From Methyloversatilis sp. (GTDB lineage: Bacteria; Pseudomonadota; Gammaproteobacteria; Burkholderiales; Rhodocyclaceae), in contig NZ_JAUYRO010000092.1 in the NCBI RefSeq assembly GCF_030696805.1, positions 62,001-126,000 on the forward strand: a stretch of DNA of 64,000 nucleotides. The letters are read 5' to 3'. Under the pieces are notes generated by a model that did not search any database, was not told the DNA's origin, and saw nothing but the letters and a program-made list of their open reading frames with translations. This document shows, piece after piece, positions 28,666-39,066 of the stretch; position 1 is the first letter of the stretch, and every line of letters starts with the position of its first letter. Both the position numbers and the translations under genes were made by a program.

Positions 28666-29198
28666 ATACCGACGACGCACGCCAACTGCAGGCGCTGATC
28701 CGGACCATTCCCGATTTCCCCTCGCCCGGCATTCTGTTTCGGGACGTAATGCCGCTGCTGGCCGACGCGCACGGCTTCTCGCTGGCACTCGAGGCGCTTG
28801 CCGAAGGCATCGCGCCGCACAGCATCGATCTGGTCGCCGCCATTGAAGCGCGGGGATTCCTGCTTGGCGGCGCCGTGGCGCAACGGCTCGGTTGCGGCCT
28901 GCTGCCGGTACGCAAACCGGGAAAGCTTCCCGGCCCGAACCATGGCATCGATTACGCGCTGGAATATGGCAGCGACCGGCTGGAAATGCAGGTCGGCGCC
29001 GTGCTGCCGGGCGCCCGGGTACTGGTGATTGATGACCTGATCGCCACCGGCGGCACGGCGCTGGCCTGCGGCGAACTGATCGCCCGGGCGGGCGGCGACA
29101 TCAAGGGTTTCCGCTTCCTGATCGACCTGCCCGACCTCGGCGGCGCGGCCCGGCTCGTCGCCCGGGGCTGGGACGCCCGCGCGCTGCTTCGCTACTGA
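28662..29198 (+). CDS. apt: adenine phosphoribosyltransferase
   Basis: A 178-residue type I PRTase: adenine + PRPP to AMP + PPi. Seen: IPDFPSPGILFRDV at the N terminus typical of Apt, the EARGFLLGGAVA loop, RKPGKLPG, and the PRPP signature VLVIDDLIATGGTA (about 122-135). The start at 28662 overlaps the upstream stop. The gene ends 7 nt before the convergent epsL. Confidence 0.95.
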   Translation: MNTDDARQLQALIRTIPDFPSPGILFRDVMPLLADAHGFSLALEALAEGIAPHSIDLVAAIEARGFLLGGAVAQRLGCGLLPVRKPGKLPGPNHGIDYALEYGSDRLEMQVGAVLPGARVLVIDDLIATGGTALACGELIARAGGDIKGFRFLIDLPDLGGAARLVARGWDARALLRY

Positions 29199-29205
29199 AG
29201 GGTGT

Positions 29206-30429
29206 TCAGAATACGTACTGAAGCGACGCGGACACGCTGCGCACGCGGTACTGGAAGAACTGGTTGTTCGACTCGCGTTCGTCGCGACGCACCTCGACAT
29301 TGGCCGACAGATTGCGCTCGATCGCCCAGGTCGCGCCCACACTGTAGGTGGTCAGGTCTTCCTGACGCGACGGCCCGATCGCGCCGAGCGCCGTGAAGAA
29401 GGTATCGCCCTCGCCCTGGCGGGCAATCCACTGCGCCCGGCCATCAACGCGGATCTTGCCGGTGGCCTGCCAGACCGGCGCGATGGAGTAGGTGGTGGTG
29501 CGGAAATAGCTGGAAAAGTTGTCGTCCAGCGAGCTGATCTGGCGCTCGGCCTGAAAATTGACCGCAGTGTGCCCGGTCGGCTGCCATTCCCAGCCGAGCC
29601 GGCCATAGACATCGTCATAGTCACGTTGAGGCACGTTCTCGTGCTCCCGCTTCGACTGGCCGATGGCCCCCGACAGCCGCGAGTGACCGACCGGCTGCCA
29701 GCGCACGCGCGCCTCGATGTCCTTTTGCTTGTACGAATTGGTCTGGTTCAGGATGGGCAGGCGCTGCGGGTAGTCGCCGTCGCTGCGCCGGCCAAGCAGC
29801 TCGAATGCCGTGCCTCCGCGCGTGGTGTAGCGCACACCCGCTTCCATGCGCTCGATGTCGAGATCGTTGCGGCGCCTGATTTCCGTGCTGTTGCGCCACG
29901 AATCCTTGCTCACGCCGCCAAACAGCGACCAGTACGCGTCGATCTTGTACGCGCCGTCGAAACGCAGTGTTTCCGCATCGATGATGTTCTTGGTGAGCTC
30001 GGTTGAACGGAAGTCGCCGAAGCCACCGAGGGATTTGCGGTTGGTGTAGCGCAGGTTGCCCGAGAAGTCATTGCCGAGCTGCATCTGCCAGCCGGCGGCG
30101 ATGTTCTGCCCTTCGTAGTCGAGCAGCGTCAGATCGTTGTAGCGCACGGCCGACTGCGAGGCGCTCGCGGTCAGTCGCTGGCGTCCGATCATCTTGTCGG
30201 CGGTAAAACCGAGGGTGGCGGTCCAGCTGTGATCGCCGCGCGGCGTGTTCGGACCGAAAGAGGTTGGCTCGAGCCCGTCGGGCAGATAGAACACGTTGTC
30301 CTGGTACTGCCAGGCACCGGACGTCACGAGGCTGAATACGTCACCTTCCCCTGCGAACGCACACAGCGGGAAGGTCAACATCAGCAGGCACTGCAGCGAG
30401 CGCGGAAGGAGCGAAAGGTTATTGTTCAT
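29206..30429 (-). CDS. epsL: EpsL-type exosortase-B-associated outer-membrane beta-barrel
   Basis: A 407-residue protein with a signal peptide (cleavage after CAFA, about 26) and a mature part composed of repeated amphipathic strands rich in Trp, Tyr and Arg, ending in SASLQYVF with the C-terminal Phe of outer-membrane barrels. It matches the EpsL proteins of exosortase-B/methanolan-type loci, thought to form an outer-membrane EPS secretion component. It is divergent from the priming glycosyltransferase gene. Confidence 0.88.
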   Translation of the reverse strand: MNNNLSLLPRSLQCLLMLTFPLCAFAGEGDVFSLVTSGAWQYQDNVFYLPDGLEPTSFGPNTPRGDHSWTATLGFTADKMIGRQRLTASASQSAVRYNDLTLLDYEGQNIAAGWQMQLGNDFSGNLRYTNRKSLGGFGDFRSTELTKNIIDAETLRFDGAYKIDAYWSLFGGVSKDSWRNSTEIRRRNDLDIERMEAGVRYTTRGGTAFELLGRRSDGDYPQRLPILNQTNSYKQKDIEARVRWQPVGHSRLSGAIGQSKREHENVPQRDYDDVYGRLGWEWQPTGHTAVNFQAERQISSLDDNFSSYFRTTTYSIAPVWQATGKIRVDGRAQWIARQGEGDTFFTALGAIGPSRQEDLTTYSVGATWAIERNLSANVEVRRDERESNNQFFQYRVRSVSASLQYVF

Positions 30430-30549
30430 TGCACTAAAATAGTATGGCTGCAGACTGTGACGCTTTCCTTGCCGACGCGCAAATCGTAAAAATTTAACAA
30501 CTGCAGTCCGCTATTCTACGGCGACGCACCTCCCAAAGACCCTCCCAGC
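30430..30549. promoter_or_regulatory. divergent promoter region epsL / priming glycosyltransferase
   Basis: 120 nt, clearly AT-rich around 30484-30505 compared with the surrounding DNA. It must hold the start signals for epsL (minus) and the plus-strand run. No consensus -35/-10 pair at good spacing could be assigned. Confidence 0.45.
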
Positions 30550-31968
30550 TTGAACTCATCGGTTTCAATCTCAATGCTCGCCAAGTTTGAGCGTAACACT
30601 TCCGTATTGCGGGCACCGCTAAGTCTTCCCGGAATGGTCGAGATGTTCCTCGACCCGCTGTCGCTCATCCTTTCGCTGATCGCATGCGCCCTGTACTTCG
30701 GCGACACGGTCGACGCGCGCTATGTCGTGCTGTCGCTGGTGGTGTTTTCGCTGTCGTTTCCGGGCTCGTCGCTGCTCAGCATGAGGCCGCGTCGTGTGGT
30801 CCGGCAGTGCGTCATCAACTGGATGCTGATCGCGTTCATCCTGCTGTTTTTCGGCTACGCGAGCCAGTACATCGAAAATTTTCCGATCGACGTCGTGGTC
30901 GCGTGGCTCGTGGCCGCGCCGGCGACCCAGCTGGTGGCCCACTTCACCGCACGCGCCTATCTGAAAAGGTCCGCCGCGCAGGTGGAAAACCAGACGCGGG
31001 TCATCATCGTCGGCTGCAACGACATCGGCGTGCAACTGGCTGAACAGTTTGCCTTCAACCCCTTCCTCGGCATCCATTGCCTCGGCTACTTCGATGACCG
31101 TTCGCCGGAGCGCATCACCCAGCTCAACGGTCATGCTCTGCTCGGGCGGCTCAGCGAGCTCGCCGCCTATGTGAAGGCCCATCGCATCGACCAGATCTAT
31201 CTGGCGTTGCCGATGGCCAGCCAGCCGCGCATCCTCGCGTTGCTCGACGATCTGAAGGACACCACGGCCAGCGTGTTCTTCGCACCGGACATTTTCCTGA
31301 CCGACCTGATCCAGGGCCGCATGGACTACGTTGCCGGCGTGCCGGTGGTAGCCGTGTGCGACACGCCATTCACCGGAATCAACGGTCTGGTCAAGCGCGG
31401 CAGCGACATGCTGCTTTCGTGTCTGATTCTGGTTCTGATCTCGCCTCTGCTTCTGGGCATTGCCATCGGCGTGAAGATGACTTCCCCTGGCCCGGTGCTG
31501 TTCCGGCAGCGCCGCTACGGTCTCGACGGCCGTGAAATCGTCGTCTACAAGTTTCGCTCGATGACGGTGCAGGACGACGGTGCAGTGGTGAAGCAGGCGA
31601 CGCGAAACGATCAGCGCATCACGCAATTCGGCGGCTTCCTGCGCCGCACCTCACTCGACGAACTGCCCCAGTTCATCAATGTGGTGCAGGGGCGGATGAG
31701 CATCGTCGGGCCGCGTCCGCACGCCGTGGCGCACAACGAAACCTATCGCAAGCTGATCAAGGGCTATATGGTCCGCCACAAGGTCAAGCCGGGCATCACC
31801 GGCTGGGCGCAGGTCAATGGCTATCGCGGCGAAACCGAAACGGTGGACAAGATGCAGAAGCGCATCGAGTTCGACCTGGAATACCTGCGCAACTGGTCGA
31901 TCGGCCTTGACCTGTGGATCATCGTCAAAACCGTCGCGGTGGTGTTCAAGGACCGCAATGCGTACTGA
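30550..31968 (+). CDS. undecaprenyl-phosphate glucose phosphotransferase (EPS priming enzyme)
   Basis: A 472-residue WcaJ/EpsB-like initiating transferase. Order: N-terminal four-helix membrane block (about 35-145), a Rossmann-like CoA-binding domain (VIIVGCNDIGVQLAEQF, about 152-168), a further helix (about 285-310), and the catalytic bacterial-sugar-transferase domain with KFRSM, DELPQFINVVQG, SIVGPRPH and KPGITGWAQV. It puts the first sugar-1-phosphate onto undecaprenyl phosphate. An in-frame ATG at 30574 (MLAKFERNTS) is a possible alternative start. It heads a run with VanZ-like and lytic transglycosylase genes. Confidence 0.93.
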   Translation: MNSSVSISMLAKFERNTSVLRAPLSLPGMVEMFLDPLSLILSLIACALYFGDTVDARYVVLSLVVFSLSFPGSSLLSMRPRRVVRQCVINWMLIAFILLFFGYASQYIENFPIDVVVAWLVAAPATQLVAHFTARAYLKRSAAQVENQTRVIIVGCNDIGVQLAEQFAFNPFLGIHCLGYFDDRSPERITQLNGHALLGRLSELAAYVKAHRIDQIYLALPMASQPRILALLDDLKDTTASVFFAPDIFLTDLIQGRMDYVAGVPVVAVCDTPFTGINGLVKRGSDMLLSCLILVLISPLLLGIAIGVKMTSPGPVLFRQRRYGLDGREIVVYKFRSMTVQDDGAVVKQATRNDQRITQFGGFLRRTSLDELPQFINVVQGRMSIVGPRPHAVAHNETYRKLIKGYMVRHKVKPGITGWAQVNGYRGETETVDKMQKRIEFDLEYLRNWSIGLDLWIIVKTVAVVFKDRNAY

Positions 31969-32332
31969 AGCAGTGAAGCGAACGCCGGTCATCCAGTGGC
32001 TTGCGATGGGGGTTGCCACCCTGATGATTGCCAGTCTGATCAGACTGGGCGAGACCGAACTCGCGGTCGGGCTGATTCCCAGCCCATGGGACAAGCTCGC
32101 CCACATGGCCACTTTCGGCACCATCGCATTTTCACTCTGGCTCGCGCTCGGCCAGCGCTGGCTCTACAGCTGCGCCGTCTTCGCATTCGCGATCGCGCTG
32201 TACGATGAATGGCGTCAACTGGCGCTGCCCGGCCGCGAAGCCGAGCTGGCTGACCTGCTTGCGAACGGCGTCGGCATCGTTCTCGCCGTGCTGCTTGCAC
32301 GCTACATTGCGGCCAGAGGCATCCGGTCATGA
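31958..32332 (+). CDS. VanZ-like family membrane protein
   Basis: A 124-residue protein with four predicted helices and the VanZ pattern: PSPWDKLAHMATFGTIAF (Asp-Lys-x-x-His) and ALYDEWRQLALPGREAELADLLANGVG, the latter given here as the conserved DEWRQ, PGR and D-x-x-AN-x-x-G elements. VanZ-like proteins occur in EPS/exosortase loci with unknown biochemical role. It overlaps the preceding gene by 11 nt and the next by 4 nt, so cotranslation is likely. Confidence 0.85.
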   Translation: MRTEAVKRTPVIQWLAMGVATLMIASLIRLGETELAVGLIPSPWDKLAHMATFGTIAFSLWLALGQRWLYSCAVFAFAIALYDEWRQLALPGREAELADLLANGVGIVLAVLLARYIAARGIRS

Positions 32333-32976
32333 TGCGCCGGATGTTCGTGCTGCTGCTTGCCGGTCTGCCGCTGCTCACGCATGCGAATGGCTCGGAGTAT
32401 CAGCTCAGGCTGGGCGATGGAACGACCTACCGGCTGCTTCAGCCGGAACTGTTGCGGGTCAGCGAAGTGGAACAGCGGGAAGCCAGGCGGCAGGCATTGA
32501 GCGGGTTGCCATTCGCCGCGCAGATCGAACAGGCGGCGGTGGCGGGCGGCATCGACCCGGAACTGCTGCATGCCGTCGTGCAGGCGGAATCTGCCTACAA
32601 CCCGCACGCCGTGTCACCCAAGGGCGCGCTCGGTCTGGCTCAGATGATGCCGGCGACGGCGCGGGCCTATGGCGTGACCGACGCCCTGAAGCCGGTCGAC
32701 AACCTTCGTGCGAGCGCACGCCACCTGCGCGACCTGCTTGATGATTTCGGTGACGTCGAACTGGCACTGTCTGCCTATAACGCCGGTGCCGGTGCGGTCC
32801 GCCGGCACGGCGGCATGCCGCCCTACGCGGAAACGCGGGCCTATGTGCCGCGTGTGAGCGATCGCTACGAAGCGCTCAAGCGCCTCGCGGCACCGCCCGA
32901 ACCGGTCGTGCCACCCAGTCCCTACAAGCTGCGCGCCGACAGCAGCGAGATGCGCCTGATCCAGTCAGCCAACTGA
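32329..32976 (+). CDS. lytic transglycosylase (SLT domain), exported
   Basis: A 215-residue exported protein (signal peptide 1-20, cleavage after THA) with an SLT domain (about 65-170). The catalytic Glu is in LHAVVQAESAYNP (about 89), followed by GALGLAQMMPATA and LALSAYNAGAGAV, the classical family-1 motifs. It cleaves glycan strands of peptidoglycan, plausibly to open a path for the EPS envelope machine. Its start overlaps the VanZ gene (ATGA) and its stop overlaps the flavoprotein start (TGATG). Confidence 0.93.
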   Translation: MMRRMFVLLLAGLPLLTHANGSEYQLRLGDGTTYRLLQPELLRVSEVEQREARRQALSGLPFAAQIEQAAVAGGIDPELLHAVVQAESAYNPHAVSPKGALGLAQMMPATARAYGVTDALKPVDNLRASARHLRDLLDDFGDVELALSAYNAGAGAVRRHGGMPPYAETRAYVPRVSDRYEALKRLAAPPEPVVPPSPYKLRADSSEMRLIQSAN

Positions 32977-34301
32977 TGCACGCCAGTCTGCCGCCGGCGC
33001 TGGATGTCGCCATCGTGGGCGGGGGTCCGGCCGGCCTGATGGCCGCCGAAGTGCTGTCGGGCGCCGGCATCCGGGTCGACCTGTTCGACGGCAAGGCTTC
33101 GGTCGGTCGCAAGTTCCTGCTGGCCGGCAAGGGCGGGCTCAACCTCACGCACAGCGAAGCCCCATCGCAGTTCATCGAACGCTTCCGCGAGCGCAGCGAC
33201 GACGTCGCGCGCTGGCTGGAAGGCTGCGACGCCGGTGCCTTGCGCGCCTGGTCGCACGGACTGGGCATTGACACCTTCATCGGCTCATCCGGCCGCGTCT
33301 TTCCGCGCGACCTGAAGGCCGCGCCGCTGCTGCGCGCCTGGCTGACACGTCTGCGCACGGCCGGCGTGCGCTTCCATATGCATCACCGCTGGACCGGCTG
33401 GGACGCCGACGGCCGGCTGTGTTTTCGCACGCCGGACGGTGATGTCGCGCGACCGGCCGCTGTCACGCTGCTCGCGCTGGGTGGCGCCAGCTGGCCGCAA
33501 CTGGGTTCGGATGGCAGCTGGACCACGTTGCTCGAAAGCCGTGGCGTCGCGGTGTCGCCGCTGCGCGCGGCCAACTGCGGCTTCGACCTTGCATGGAGCA
33601 GCCATTTTGCAGAGCGGCATGCGGGCGTGCCGCTGAAAAATGTGCGTATCGGCTTCACCGACAGGAATGGCCGGACGATCTCGCGCAGCGGAGAATGCCT
33701 GGTCAGCGCCAGCGGTCTCGAAGGCAGCCTGATCTATGCGTTGTCTGCCGTGCTGCGCGAGCGGCTGGAGGCCGACGGCTTTGTCGATATTGCACTCGAT
33801 CTGCTGCCGGCGCACGAGCCGGCGCGCGTGCTCGCCGAAGTCGCCCACCCGCGCGGCGCGCGCTCGCTGTCGTCGCATCTGGCCGGACGACTGGGCATCA
33901 ACGGGGCGAAAGCCGGGCTGTTGTTCGAGGTACTCGACAAGGCGGCACTGAGCGATCCGGCGCGCATCGCGGCAACCGTCAAAGCCCTTCCGCTGCGCCT
34001 GACCGCCACCCGGCCGGTGGCCGAAGCCATCAGCACCGCGGGCGGCGTGACGCTGGAGTCGCTCGACGCCGACCTGATGCTCAAGGCGCTGCCCGGGGTG
34101 TTCTGTGCCGGCGAAATGCTCGACTGGGAAGCGCCGACCGGCGGCTATCTGCTCACCGCCAGCATGGCGAGCGGCCGCGTCGCGGCCGCCGGCATGCTCA
34201 AGCGGCTTGCCGCCGGGCACGGCCAGGCTGCCATCCAGGCCGCATTCAGGCCGAGTGATAACCCAGCACGCGCTCGACCTCGTTCTTCGAACCCAGGATG
34301 A
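32976..34301 (+). CDS. HI0933/TIGR03862-type flavoprotein
   Basis: A 441-residue FAD protein: dinucleotide motif [17 protein letters not shown] (about 10-26), [18 protein letters not shown] typical of HI0933-like proteins, and a C-terminal FAD segment with [20 protein letters not shown]. The family is annotated as NAD(P)/FAD-dependent oxidoreductase of unknown substrate. The last 56 nt overlap the 3' end of convergent fbp, so about 18 C-terminal residues are encoded on both strands. Confidence 0.9.
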   Translation: MHASLPPALDVAIVGGGPAGLMAAEVLSGAGIRVDLFDGKASVGRKFLLAGKGGLNLTHSEAPSQFIERFRERSDDVARWLEGCDAGALRAWSHGLGIDTFIGSSGRVFPRDLKAAPLLRAWLTRLRTAGVRFHMHHRWTGWDADGRLCFRTPDGDVARPAAVTLLALGGASWPQLGSDGSWTTLLESRGVAVSPLRAANCGFDLAWSSHFAERHAGVPLKNVRIGFTDRNGRTISRSGECLVSASGLEGSLIYALSAVLRERLEADGFVDIALDLLPAHEPARVLAEVAHPRGARSLSSHLAGRLGINGAKAGLLFEVLDKAALSDPARIAATVKALPLRLTATRPVAEAISTAGGVTLESLDADLMLKALPGVFCAGEMLDWEAPTGGYLLTASMASGRVAAAGMLKRLAAGHGQAAIQAAFRPSDNPARARPRSSNPG

Positions 34302-35259
34302 CCGGCACGCGCTGGTGCAGTTTTTCCGGCTGCACGTCCAGGATGCGCTGGTAGCCGGTCGTCGCCGCGCCGCCAGCCTGCTCGATCAGCATGGCCATCG
34401 GATTCGCTTCGTACATCAGGCGCAGCTTGCCCGGCTTGGTCGGGTCCTTCGTGTCCTTCGGGTACAGGAAAATGCCACCACGGGTCAGAATCCGATGCAC
34501 GTCGGCCACCATCGACCCGACCCAGCGCATATTGAAGTCCATGCCCCGCACGCCGGTCTTGCCGGCGGTCAGTTCGTCGATGTAGCGCTTCACCGGTGCT
34601 TCCCACGACCGCGCATTCGATGCGTTGATCGCGTACTCCCTGGTGTCGTCCGGAATTCGCATGTTGGCGGTGGTCCTGACAAAACTGCCGGTTTCGCGGT
34701 CCAGCGTGAAGGCATGCACGCCCTCGCCCAGCGTCAGCACCAGCTGGGTAGCCGATCCGTACACCGCGTAGCCGGCCACGAGTTGGCGGGTACCGGGCTG
34801 CAGGAAGGCGCTTTCATCCACGGGTGCGGCACCGCCGTTGGCGAAATCCGGGCAGCGCAGCACCGAAAAGATGGTGCCGGTCGAAATGTTCACATCGATG
34901 TTCGACGAACCATCGAGCGGATCGAACAGCAGCAGGTACTCACCTTTCGGGTAGCGGTTCGGGATCTGGTGCGGCGCGTCCATTTCCTCCGACGCCATCG
35001 CTGCCAGGTGACCGCCCCACTCGTTCGCTTCGAGCAGGATTTCGTTGGCGATCACGTCGAGCTTCTTCTGTACCTCGCCCTGCACATTCTCGCCGCCCGC
35101 TTCACCGAGCGAGTTGGTGAGCCCGCCCTTGCCCACCGCGTTGCCGATCGCCTTGACGGCGCGCGCCACCACCTCGACCAGAAAGCGCAACTCGGCGCTG
35201 ATGCGCTCGCCGTCGCGCTGTTGCTGGATCAGGAACTGGCTGAGGGTGATGCGGGACAT
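34246..35259 (-). CDS. fbp: fructose-1,6-bisphosphatase class 1
   Basis: A 337-residue enzyme converting fructose-1,6-bisphosphate to fructose-6-phosphate (gluconeogenesis, and the ribulose-monophosphate or Calvin cycle where present). The metal/active-site signature [20 protein letters not shown] is visible near residue 110, with ASEEMD before it and [12 protein letters not shown] (substrate Lys) near 275. The start at 35259 ([13 protein letters not shown]) is the standard one. It is monocistronic and convergent with the flavoprotein gene. Confidence 0.97.
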   Translation of the reverse strand: MSRITLSQFLIQQQRDGERISAELRFLVEVVARAVKAIGNAVGKGGLTNSLGEAGGENVQGEVQKKLDVIANEILLEANEWGGHLAAMASEEMDAPHQIPNRYPKGEYLLLFDPLDGSSNIDVNISTGTIFSVLRCPDFANGGAAPVDESAFLQPGTRQLVAGYAVYGSATQLVLTLGEGVHAFTLDRETGSFVRTTANMRIPDDTREYAINASNARSWEAPVKRYIDELTAGKTGVRGMDFNMRWVGSMVADVHRILTRGGIFLYPKDTKDPTKPGKLRLMYEANPMAMLIEQAGGAATTGYQRILDVQPEKLHQRVPVILGSKNEVERVLGYHSA

Positions 35260-35437
35260 GGGGTACGGCTCCGTAGGGTCAGAAAATCGATTATCGTGCA
35301 CAGCACCATGAAACGCCTCGCACGATTTCACGCCGACTGCGGTTTCGATCGTATTTCCGGCCCCGCGACGGTGCTTACACAAGGAACCTGCAGCCTGCAA
35401 CAGCAGTCCTGACGGTGTCCTCGAAAACCAGATCCGC

Positions 35438-36697
35438 ATGCATATACTTGTTCTAGGTGCCGGCGTCGTCGGCATTACTACCGCCTGGTACCTGCGCCAG
35501 GCGGGTCATTCCGTCACAGTGGTCGACCGTCAGAGCCAGCCGGCCATGGAAACCAGTTTCGCCAACGGTGGGCAGATTTCGGTCAGCCACGCCGGCCCCT
35601 GGGCTACCCCGCAGGCGCCCGGCATCGGGCTGCGCGGCATGGGCCGCTCGACCGCGCCGGTGCGCTTCTCGCCGACCGTCAATCATCGCCAGTGGCGATG
35701 GATGGCTGCGTTCCTGCTGCAATGCCGCCCGGGGCGCGTGCGGGCCAACACCGATGCACTGGCGCAGCTGGCCATCCGCAGCCAGGTCGAACTCGGCCTG
35801 CTGCGACGCACCCTGCAGCTGGACTATGCGCACACCGAAAGCGGCATCCTGCATGTGTTCTTCAACCGCAAGGAACTGGCCCGGGCGCAGCAGCGCGCGC
35901 GCATCCTGCACAGGCACGGCATCCGGATCGATGTCTGCGATGCCGCGGGCTGCATCGACATCGAGCCCGCACTCGCATCGAGCACGCGCAACCTGATCGG
36001 CGGCCTGTTCGCGCCGAACGACGAATCGGGCGACGCCTGCGCCTTCACCCGTGCATTGGCGCAGTGCTGTGCCGACGCCGGTGTCGCTTTCCACTACGAA
36101 ACCACGGCAGACAGCCTGGACATGCACGAAGGCAGGGTGCGCGGCGTGGCTGTCCGCGACGCGCGCGGCGTACGCGGGCTGCTGTGCGCGGACCAGATCG
36201 TGTGTTCGCTGGGCACGCACACCCGCGCGCTGGTCGAACAGCACGGCCCGCGCCCGGCGCTGTATCCGATCAAGGGCTATTCGATCACCTTTCCGGCCGG
36301 TCCGAATGCGCCACGCGTCAGCATCACCGATGAGGAGCACCGCATCGTGATGTCACGCCTTGGCGACACCATCCGCGTGGCCGGTCTGGCCGAGCTGGGC
36401 GGTCACACGGTCACCGTGGACGACGAAAGGGTGCGTCTGTTGACCGGTCTGACCCGCACGCTGTGCCCGGATGCCGGCGATATCGACGCAGCGCAGGCAT
36501 GGGCCGGACTGCGCCCGTGCACGCCGGGCAATGTGCCGCTGATCGGCCGCAGCCGCATACCGGGTCTCTGGTACAACACCGGCCACGGCTCGCTCGGCTG
36601 GACGCTGGCCTGCGGCTCGGCACGCCTGCTTGCCGATCTCATCGACGGCGGCAGCTCGGACATCGAATTCCCCTACCTGACAGGCAAGCGTCACTGA
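35438..36697 (+). CDS. dadA: D-amino acid dehydrogenase (DadA-like)
   Basis: A 419-residue DAO-family flavoenzyme: FAD motif [17 protein letters not shown] at the N terminus, [19 protein letters not shown] characteristic of Dad[10 protein letters not shown], and C-terminal [12 protein letters not shown] followed by [14 protein letters not shown]. DadA oxidises D-amino acids, passing electrons to the respiratory chain. No alanine racemase or Lrp gene is adjacent. The upstream 178 nt separate it from the divergent fbp; the quinone reductase gene follows 28 nt later. Confidence 0.92.
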   Translation: MHILVLGAGVVGITTAWYLRQAGHSVTVVDRQSQPAMETSFANGGQISVSHAGPWATPQAPGIGLRGMGRSTAPVRFSPTVNHRQWRWMAAFLLQCRPGRVRANTDALAQLAIRSQVELGLLRRTLQLDYAHTESGILHVFFNRKELARAQQRARILHRHGIRIDVCDAAGCIDIEPALASSTRNLIGGLFAPNDESGDACAFTRALAQCCADAGVAFHYETTADSLDMHEGRVRGVAVRDARGVRGLLCADQIVCSLGTHTRALVEQHGPRPALYPIKGYSITFPAGPNAPRVSITDEEHRIVMSRLGDTIRVAGLAELGGHTVTVDDERVRLLTGLTRTLCPDAGDIDAAQAWAGLRPCTPGNVPLIGRSRIPGLWYNTGHGSLGWTLACGSARLLADLIDGGSSDIEFPYLTGKRH

Positions 36698-36725
36698 CGC
36701 GCCGGCACCCGACCGGACATTTCCC

Positions 36726-37712
36726 ATGCGCGCAGCCTTCTACGACCAGACCGGCCCGGCCCGGCAGGTGCTGCAGGTGGCCGAGCTGCCCGATCCGGTC
36801 CCGGGCGCGGGCGAGCTGCGGGTCAGGCTGCAGTGGTCCGGCGTGAATCCGTCCGACGTGAAGGCGCGCGCCGGCCTGCGTGCCGGCGGCATGCCCTTCC
36901 CGCGCATCATTCCGCACAGTGACGGCATGGGCATCGTCGACGCGGTCGGGCCGGGCGTCAGTGCTTCGCGCATCGGCGAGCGGGTGTGGCTGTGGAACGC
37001 GGCATGGGGTCGCGCCTGCGGCACCGCGGCGCAGTTCATCACGCTGCCGCAGGCACAGGCAGTCGCACTGGCTGACTCGATCAGCGGCGAAGCGGGCGCC
37101 TGCCTTGGCATTCCGGCAACGACCGCGCTGCACGCCCTGTTGACGCACGGCGGCGTGGCAGGCAAATCGGTACTTGTGGCGGGCGGTGCGGGCGCGGTCG
37201 GTCGCTATGCCGTGCAGTTTGCAAAGCTGCTCGGCGCACGGCAGGTCATCACGACCGTCAGCAACGCGGCCAAGGCCGAACTTGCGCGCGACGCCGGTGC
37301 CGACCGGGTCATCGACTATCGCACCGAAGACGTCGCTGCGCAGGTGGCCGCCGCCACGGGTGGCCAAGGCGTAGACCGCATCGTCGAAGTCGACGTGGCC
37401 GCCAACGCCGTCATGGACATCGGACTGGTGCGCCCGGGCGGCGAATGGATCATATATGGCAGTGGAACGCCGCAGTTCGCGCTGCCGTTCTTCGCTTTGG
37501 CGGCGCGCAACATCACGCTGCGCGTGATTCTCGTCTACACGCTGGACGAGGCCGAGCGGCGCGCGGTGATCGACACCCTGACCCGGCTGCTGGCGACCGG
37601 CCGGGTGAGACACCACATCGCCGAACGCATGCCTCTGGCGCAGATCGCCGACGCGCACACGCGGATCGAACAGGGGCAAGTGGTCGGCAACATCGTGCTG
37701 GCGCTCGACTGA
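36726..37712 (+). CDS. NADPH:quinone reductase-like MDR oxidoreductase
   Basis: A 328-residue zinc-free medium-chain dehydrogenase: N-terminal GroES-like domain (SGVNPSDVKARAG, FPRIIPHSDGMGIV) and an NADPH Rossmann domain with VLVAGGAGAVGRYAVQFAKLLGA (about 151-173, AxxGxxG). No structural or catalytic zinc cysteines are seen, as in quinone oxidoreductases. Probably reduces quinones or enones with NADPH. It is in a likely two-gene unit with dadA. Confidence 0.88.
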   Translation: MRAAFYDQTGPARQVLQVAELPDPVPGAGELRVRLQWSGVNPSDVKARAGLRAGGMPFPRIIPHSDGMGIVDAVGPGVSASRIGERVWLWNAAWGRACGTAAQFITLPQAQAVALADSISGEAGACLGIPATTALHALLTHGGVAGKSVLVAGGAGAVGRYAVQFAKLLGARQVITTVSNAAKAELARDAGADRVIDYRTEDVAAQVAAATGGQGVDRIVEVDVAANAVMDIGLVRPGGEWIIYGSGTPQFALPFFALAARNITLRVILVYTLDEAERRAVIDTLTRLLATGRVRHHIAERMPLAQIADAHTRIEQGQVVGNIVLALD

Positions 37713-37864
37713 GCTTCAGGTACCCGGGCGCGCAGCCGTGCGCACAATGGATGTACGATGTTGTTGCGTTGCCCTGCACTTTCATGGGCACGCGACGGCA
37801 GCGCGACCCGACATGCAGACGGACATCAGCGTCGCCCTACTCTGGTGCTCCGGGAGGACGGAAC

Positions 37865-38476
37865 ATGACTTCGAATGTGACGTCGGTACGCCGATACGGC
37901 CTGGCGATCATTGTGGTCGCGTGCTGCCAGACCGCATCGGCGAGCGAAGCCGGTCAGACACCGTGCGACCTCGTCGATACCGCTGATCTCGCCGAAGTCG
38001 GCTTCGGCATCGTGCGTCTGCCAGCCACCGACGTACTGGATCTCTACAAGGGCCAGGCCGATGCGCCGGTCGATACCCACACCGAAATCTGCACTTTTCT
38101 CGCCGGGCGCAGCGGTGACCGCATGGGTCTGCAGCTGACGATCGAAACCTTCGGCGAGCGGGTGACACCGGCGCAGCTCAGCGCCTGGACCGCCCTCATC
38201 ATGAAGGACGACCCGGCTTACTATTCATCGACCCGGGTCGGCGACGCCTATTGCGAAACCGGCGAATTCGACCTCATCGACGAGCGCACCGACGCGCGCG
38301 AAGGCACGCAGCACTTCGTGTCCTGTGACGCGCTCGAGCCATTGGGCAACCACCGCGTCAATCTGTACTTCCAGGCACCCGAATTCAAGGCACTGCTGCC
38401 GACGCTGGAAGAGGTGAAGGCGCTGCTCGACAAGGCGACCGGCAAGGTCAGGACACGCGGCGCAATCCGTATCTGA
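37865..38476 (+). CDS. exported protein of unknown function with conserved-looking cysteines
   Basis: A 203-residue protein with a signal peptide (about 1-27, cleavage after TASAS). The mature part contains Cys residues at TPCDLVD, EICTF, AYCETG and VSCDALE, enough for two disulfides. I recognise no family. The start at 37865 is supported by GGGAGG about 8 nt upstream. It stands alone in a 152-nt-preceded unit and is followed by the hairpin at 38503-38531. Confidence 0.7.
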   Translation: MTSNVTSVRRYGLAIIVVACCQTASASEAGQTPCDLVDTADLAEVGFGIVRLPATDVLDLYKGQADAPVDTHTEICTFLAGRSGDRMGLQLTIETFGERVTPAQLSAWTALIMKDDPAYYSSTRVGDAYCETGEFDLIDERTDAREGTQHFVSCDALEPLGNHRVNLYFQAPEFKALLPTLEEVKALLDKATGKVRTRGAIRI

Positions 38477-38502
38477 CGCTGCGCGCACTGCACACGTGGC
38501 AA

Positions 38503-38531
38503 GGCCCTTGCGAACCAGGTACGCAAGGGCC
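38503..38531. terminator. bidirectional hairpin terminator
   Basis: A perfect 10-bp inverted repeat (GGCCCTTGCG / CGCAAGGGCC) with a 9-nt loop lies between the convergent ends of the exported-protein gene (plus) and the BON gene (minus). The position suits both transcripts. There is no long T-run. Confidence 0.6.
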
Positions 38532-38556
38532 GTCGTGGGCTACAGACCGCTGCGTC

Positions 38557-38871
38557 TTACTTCAGGCGCATGTCGTTCTTGACCGACTTGACGCCACCCA
38601 CGCTGCGCGCCACTTCAACCGCTTTCGTGATGTCGGCTGCCGAATTGACGAAACCGCTGAGCTGGACCACGCCCTTGAAGGTTTCGACATTGATCTCGGC
38701 GACCTTGAGCGTCGCTTCGTTCAGGATGGCTGCCTTCACCTTCGTGGTGATGACACTGTCGTCCACATACTCGCCGGTGCCTTCCTGCTTGGAGGTGGCG
38801 GCGCAGCCTACAGCGCCGGCAAGTGCAACGGCCAGAAAGGCGGCCGACAGATATCGTTTGATGTCATGCAT
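38557..38871 (-). CDS. BON-domain lipoprotein (OsmY-like)
   Basis: A 104-residue protein with a signal peptide and a lipobox-like AGAVGC (Cys about 23) and a single BON domain (about 38-104: DDSVITTKVKAAIL, then INVETFKGVVQLSGFV). BON proteins bind phospholipid surfaces and are often osmotic or stationary-phase induced. The start at 38871 is supported by AAAGGAG about 8 nt upstream. It is the distal end of a series of small stress-type genes on the minus strand. Confidence 0.88.
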   Translation of the reverse strand: MHDIKRYLSAAFLAVALAGAVGCAATSKQEGTGEYVDDSVITTKVKAAILNEATLKVAEINVETFKGVVQLSGFVNSAADITKAVEVARSVGGVKSVKNDMRLK

Positions 38872-39066
38872 GAAAAACTCCTTTGGAAACGGCTGTACGA
38901 GCGCCTGACGTCGCTCGGCAAGGCGTCGCACGCTCGCGTTCGATGAACGAAACCAGCGGCTGGCGACCCTGTCTGTCAGGAAATGTCCGGCCATGCGAAA
39001 CCGCCGACCGGAACATCATCAGCATGCGCGCGCCATAGTTGTGCGTCGGTGCGCTGGCGTACAGAA